Positions 61,632 to 64,000 of a DNA stretch of 64,000 nt are shown piece after piece. A program made the position numbers and the translations under genes. Position 1 is the stretch's first letter. Each line of letters begins with the position of its first letter. The DNA is from Nitzschia sp. pyKryTriq1 (taxonomy: Eukaryota; Bacillariophyta; Bacillariophyceae; Bacillariales; Bacillariaceae), in contig OY101119.1 in assembly GCA_956465555.1 (NCBI GenBank), positions 1,178,001 to 1,242,000 on the forward strand, written 5' to 3'. The notes under the pieces were generated by a model. It searched no databases. It was not told the origin of the DNA and saw only the letters and a list, made by a program, of their open reading frames with translations.

Positions 61632-64000
61632 ATGAAGTGGACACCACCTATAAACCTACCTTCATCCTTGAAATTGAGTCGCAAACGAGGAGAAGGCGGT
61701 AGCATGAATCGAAACGAGGTTCCACTGGCTGCGGACGACCAGAAGTCACCCGCCATCACGGGGTCGAATGCCAAGACCTATCAGTCGCTGGACAACACCG
61801 AGGATGCGGAAGATTCGATTCTTTCCAACCTTGAGGCGCAGGCGAAGCTCACCCGAACTGGATCGGATGGCTTTCGACCGGCCGTCCCGGGAGAACGAGC
61901 ACCTCTGGGGGTCGACAGCCTAGGCACGGCGCTGGACAGCGACGACGAGGACGACGACGCCCACGTACCTCCAGGACCACCGCGCACCAGTCGTCCCACC
62001 TTCAAGGAAATGGCAATGCGAGTGCAGACCATTAATCGTTTGAGATCTGCCGCCCATGCCATGAGTAGCAATCGAAGTGTAACAAGCAGCCATGCTTCCA
62101 GCAACGATGAGATCGCAATTGGTCACAGACGGGCGCAAACGCTTCTAGAGAGCATTGACGAAGCTGCCAAAGAAGAGGAGGAGAACAAGGAAAGCCACCA
62201 TTTATTCACCGATTTTAGCACGGACTTGTTCGCAGCAGACCATGAGCCAGACGAAGAGCACGAAGGGCTGAAGTTCTTGTGGAACGAAGAGGAATCTGAC
62301 GAATTTGACGACGCCGAACTGGACAGTATGATGGCCCTGCCTTCGGTCTCTGCCAGCAGGCCAGCAGAGGGTCAGCCCCTTCTCGGCAACGCATCCGTAC
62401 GTTTAAATCCAGACGTGCCTGATGCAGCTGTGATCTTGGAAAGGCGCCGTCTGGCTCGACAAAGGAGAAACGAGCTTCGCTGGAAGAGAGTGAAGAATTG
62501 TCTGAATCCGATGATGATGGTGCAACGTCTTTTATATGTGGTAGTAGATGGCACTTTCGTCGTCTCCATTCCATGTTTCATTATTTCTGGGATTCTCTTC
62601 TACTACATTGGGAACCCACGATTAGACTTTTTACCTGGAGATGCCACTGTTTCGTGGTGGTTCAATTTTTTGGGACGACAGCTTCTGGTGTTTGAACTCG
62701 CAAAGTTCACACAATTCCTAATAATCGATGTCTTGACAATGTCGTCCAGGACTGTCGTTCAAATGCTAGGACCCTGGGTGACGATCTTTTGTCTCCAATC
62801 CAAAGGGTGGCCATTCCTGGTGGCTTTCTGGGGTCTTTATGATATGCTTCTTTTGCACGGGGACAATCATTTTCAAACCCACTGGCTCTACTGGACGGGG
62901 ATCCGGATCTACTCGACAGCAAACTCAGGGAGCTACATCCTCAGTAGCAGTGCCTATCTTCGGGTACTTATTGGCATGGTTCTCGCGGGTATTGCCACCA
63001 CCTTGAAGCGAACCGTCTTGACCTTGTATTTCGGAAAACGGAGTTTCGGTGAGTAAATGATGTTCGTTGCATGCCTGGATTGATTTCAAAGAGGTATCGC
63101 ATGGGACTATTGTATCGCATAGGATTATTCACACCAATGTTATTGCTGTCTCTACTCCTACCAGATGTGTACAAGCCAAAGCTGGAGGAAATTCTCAATG
63201 ACATCATTGTCATTACAGAGATCGCCGAGTTGGGGGCGGAAGCGGATAATCTTCCGGATGACACGGAAGCTTTGAATACCAAGGAACTTGTGGAACTGAA
63301 TCTGAATAAACGGGCAAGCCTTGGTGGAGTCCATTGGTCAAGCGTCAAATTCAAGTCGAACAGACAGAGGACGGACTCGGACGCGTCGTCTGTGGTGGAT
63401 GCAAGCACGAATGTCGACTCCCCAGCAGCAGAGAAGACACCCAAGGCGCCTGAAAACCTAAGGGCTCGCATGTCGCGAATGTCTACAAGGTCTAGCAGCA
63501 GTCTCCTTCGCATTAAGAATTTACTCGATCGTTGGGAAGAACCTGTCAACAAATTGGACCAGGTACGTGGCGGGAAGCTTATATTATTCTTATTATTGGT
63601 TTGCCGCTATGCCGCAATCAGCCGAACTTACTTTTCTTTTTGTCTTGCACAGACTAGTGAATCCAGCGTGGCCGACATCTTGAAGTTCCGCAAGGCTCTG
63701 ACCTACATGGATCTCGAACACCCTTTTGGCGAGGCTTTTGGCCCAGCATCGACTCGCGACGAACTTATTAACTCCGCACAAGCTTTGTACCACCGTTTGT
63801 TGAAGTTGTCCCCTGGAACGTACTCACTTCCATTCGCTGTTCTGTCCGTTTTGAGCGAGAATGACGATGGGACCGTCAACCGCAATTTGAAAAAGTCGAT
63901 TCAAACTCTTTTTCGCGCCGATCGCGATGGTGAGGTTCCCATTCTGGCTTTTATTCAAAACTGTGACGTTGTATATCGAAAACTAAGATACTTCAGGGCG
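61632..64000 (+). CDS. MscS-like mechanosensitive channel (5' part, runs off the window)
   Basis: Exons 61632-63048, 63165-63562 and 63653 to beyond 64000 (GTGAGT...ACCAG, 116 bp; GTACGT...GCACAG, 90 bp) give 721 residues so far. The ATG at 61704 is an alternative start. Residues 1-290 are acidic and disordered. Then membrane segments VVVDGTFVVSIPCFIISGIL, SWWFNFLGRQLLVFELAKF, LGPWVTIFCLQSKGWPFLVA and AYLRVLIGMVLAGIATTLKR follow, the last ending in TLYFGKRSFGDVYKPKLEEI, which is characteristic of large eukaryotic MscS-like proteins. A long soluble stretch follows, with an EF-hand-like RADRDGEVPILAFI near the end. The channel pore domain should lie beyond the window. Confidence 0.72.

Noticed and set aside
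1-64000. CRISPR array, operon or bacterial origin
   Set aside because: No regularly spaced repeats, and the genes have spliceosomal introns, eukaryotic targeting signals and eukaryote-only families.

Overview
The window looks like nuclear DNA from a photosynthetic stramenopile, most likely a diatom (perhaps pennate; the species cannot be resolved by reading). Reasons: genes on both strands with short spliceosomal introns (about 70-120 bp, mostly GT-AG); several proteins that start with a signal peptide followed by a Phe-containing cleavage site, the usual entry ticket to a four-membrane plastid; Copia-type LTR elements of the diatom kind; and two members of a diatom-type family of unknown function. 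Coding starts were placed at ATG codons, and exons were joined by splice signals, reading phase and family conservation.

Layout. 0.5-7 kb: a divergent glucose-6-phosphate isomerase relative, a family protein of unknown function, a small four-helix membrane protein, and long gene-poor spacers. 7-11 kb: a kinase fused to EF-hands and two cyclic-nucleotide-binding folds, then an ankyrin protein. 11-15.3 kb: a head-to-head pair of a CMPK2-like nucleotide kinase and viperin (RSAD2), the antiviral pair that makes ddhCTP in animals. 15.3-19.6 kb: a Gag-like fossil or derived gene and the second copy of the unknown family. 19.6-25 kb: plastid ClpS, plastid ABC1 kinase, eIF4E, Elongator subunit ELP6. 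25-31 kb: an MFS transporter, a Copia fossil, a nuclear FKBP, and a nuclear protein with a histone-fold-like stretch. 31-41 kb: an Asteroid/XPG-like nuclease, a GRAM-BEACH-WD40 protein of the FAN/NSMAF type, a decayed gene, OMA1 protease, a small plastid protein. 41-48 kb: a second Copia fossil, then codanin-1 with an ASF1-binding-like motif. 48-64 kb: a decayed secreted-protein gene, a four-helix membrane protein, a membrane-anchored 6-phosphogluconolactonase relative, a SANT-PHD chromatin protein, a mu-homology endocytic adaptor, two small proteins, NUP88 with an 8-nt microexon, and the 5' part of an MscS-like channel gene that runs off the end.

The genes are mostly housekeeping and do not form an operon. 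The one clear functional module is CMPK2-viperin, which share a 516-bp divergent promoter; the kinase carries a second P-loop domain not found in the animal enzyme. Convergent neighbours are very close (35-110 bp), while divergent intergenic regions hold dense clusters of the palindrome GTAC; both Copia insertions landed in divergent promoter regions.
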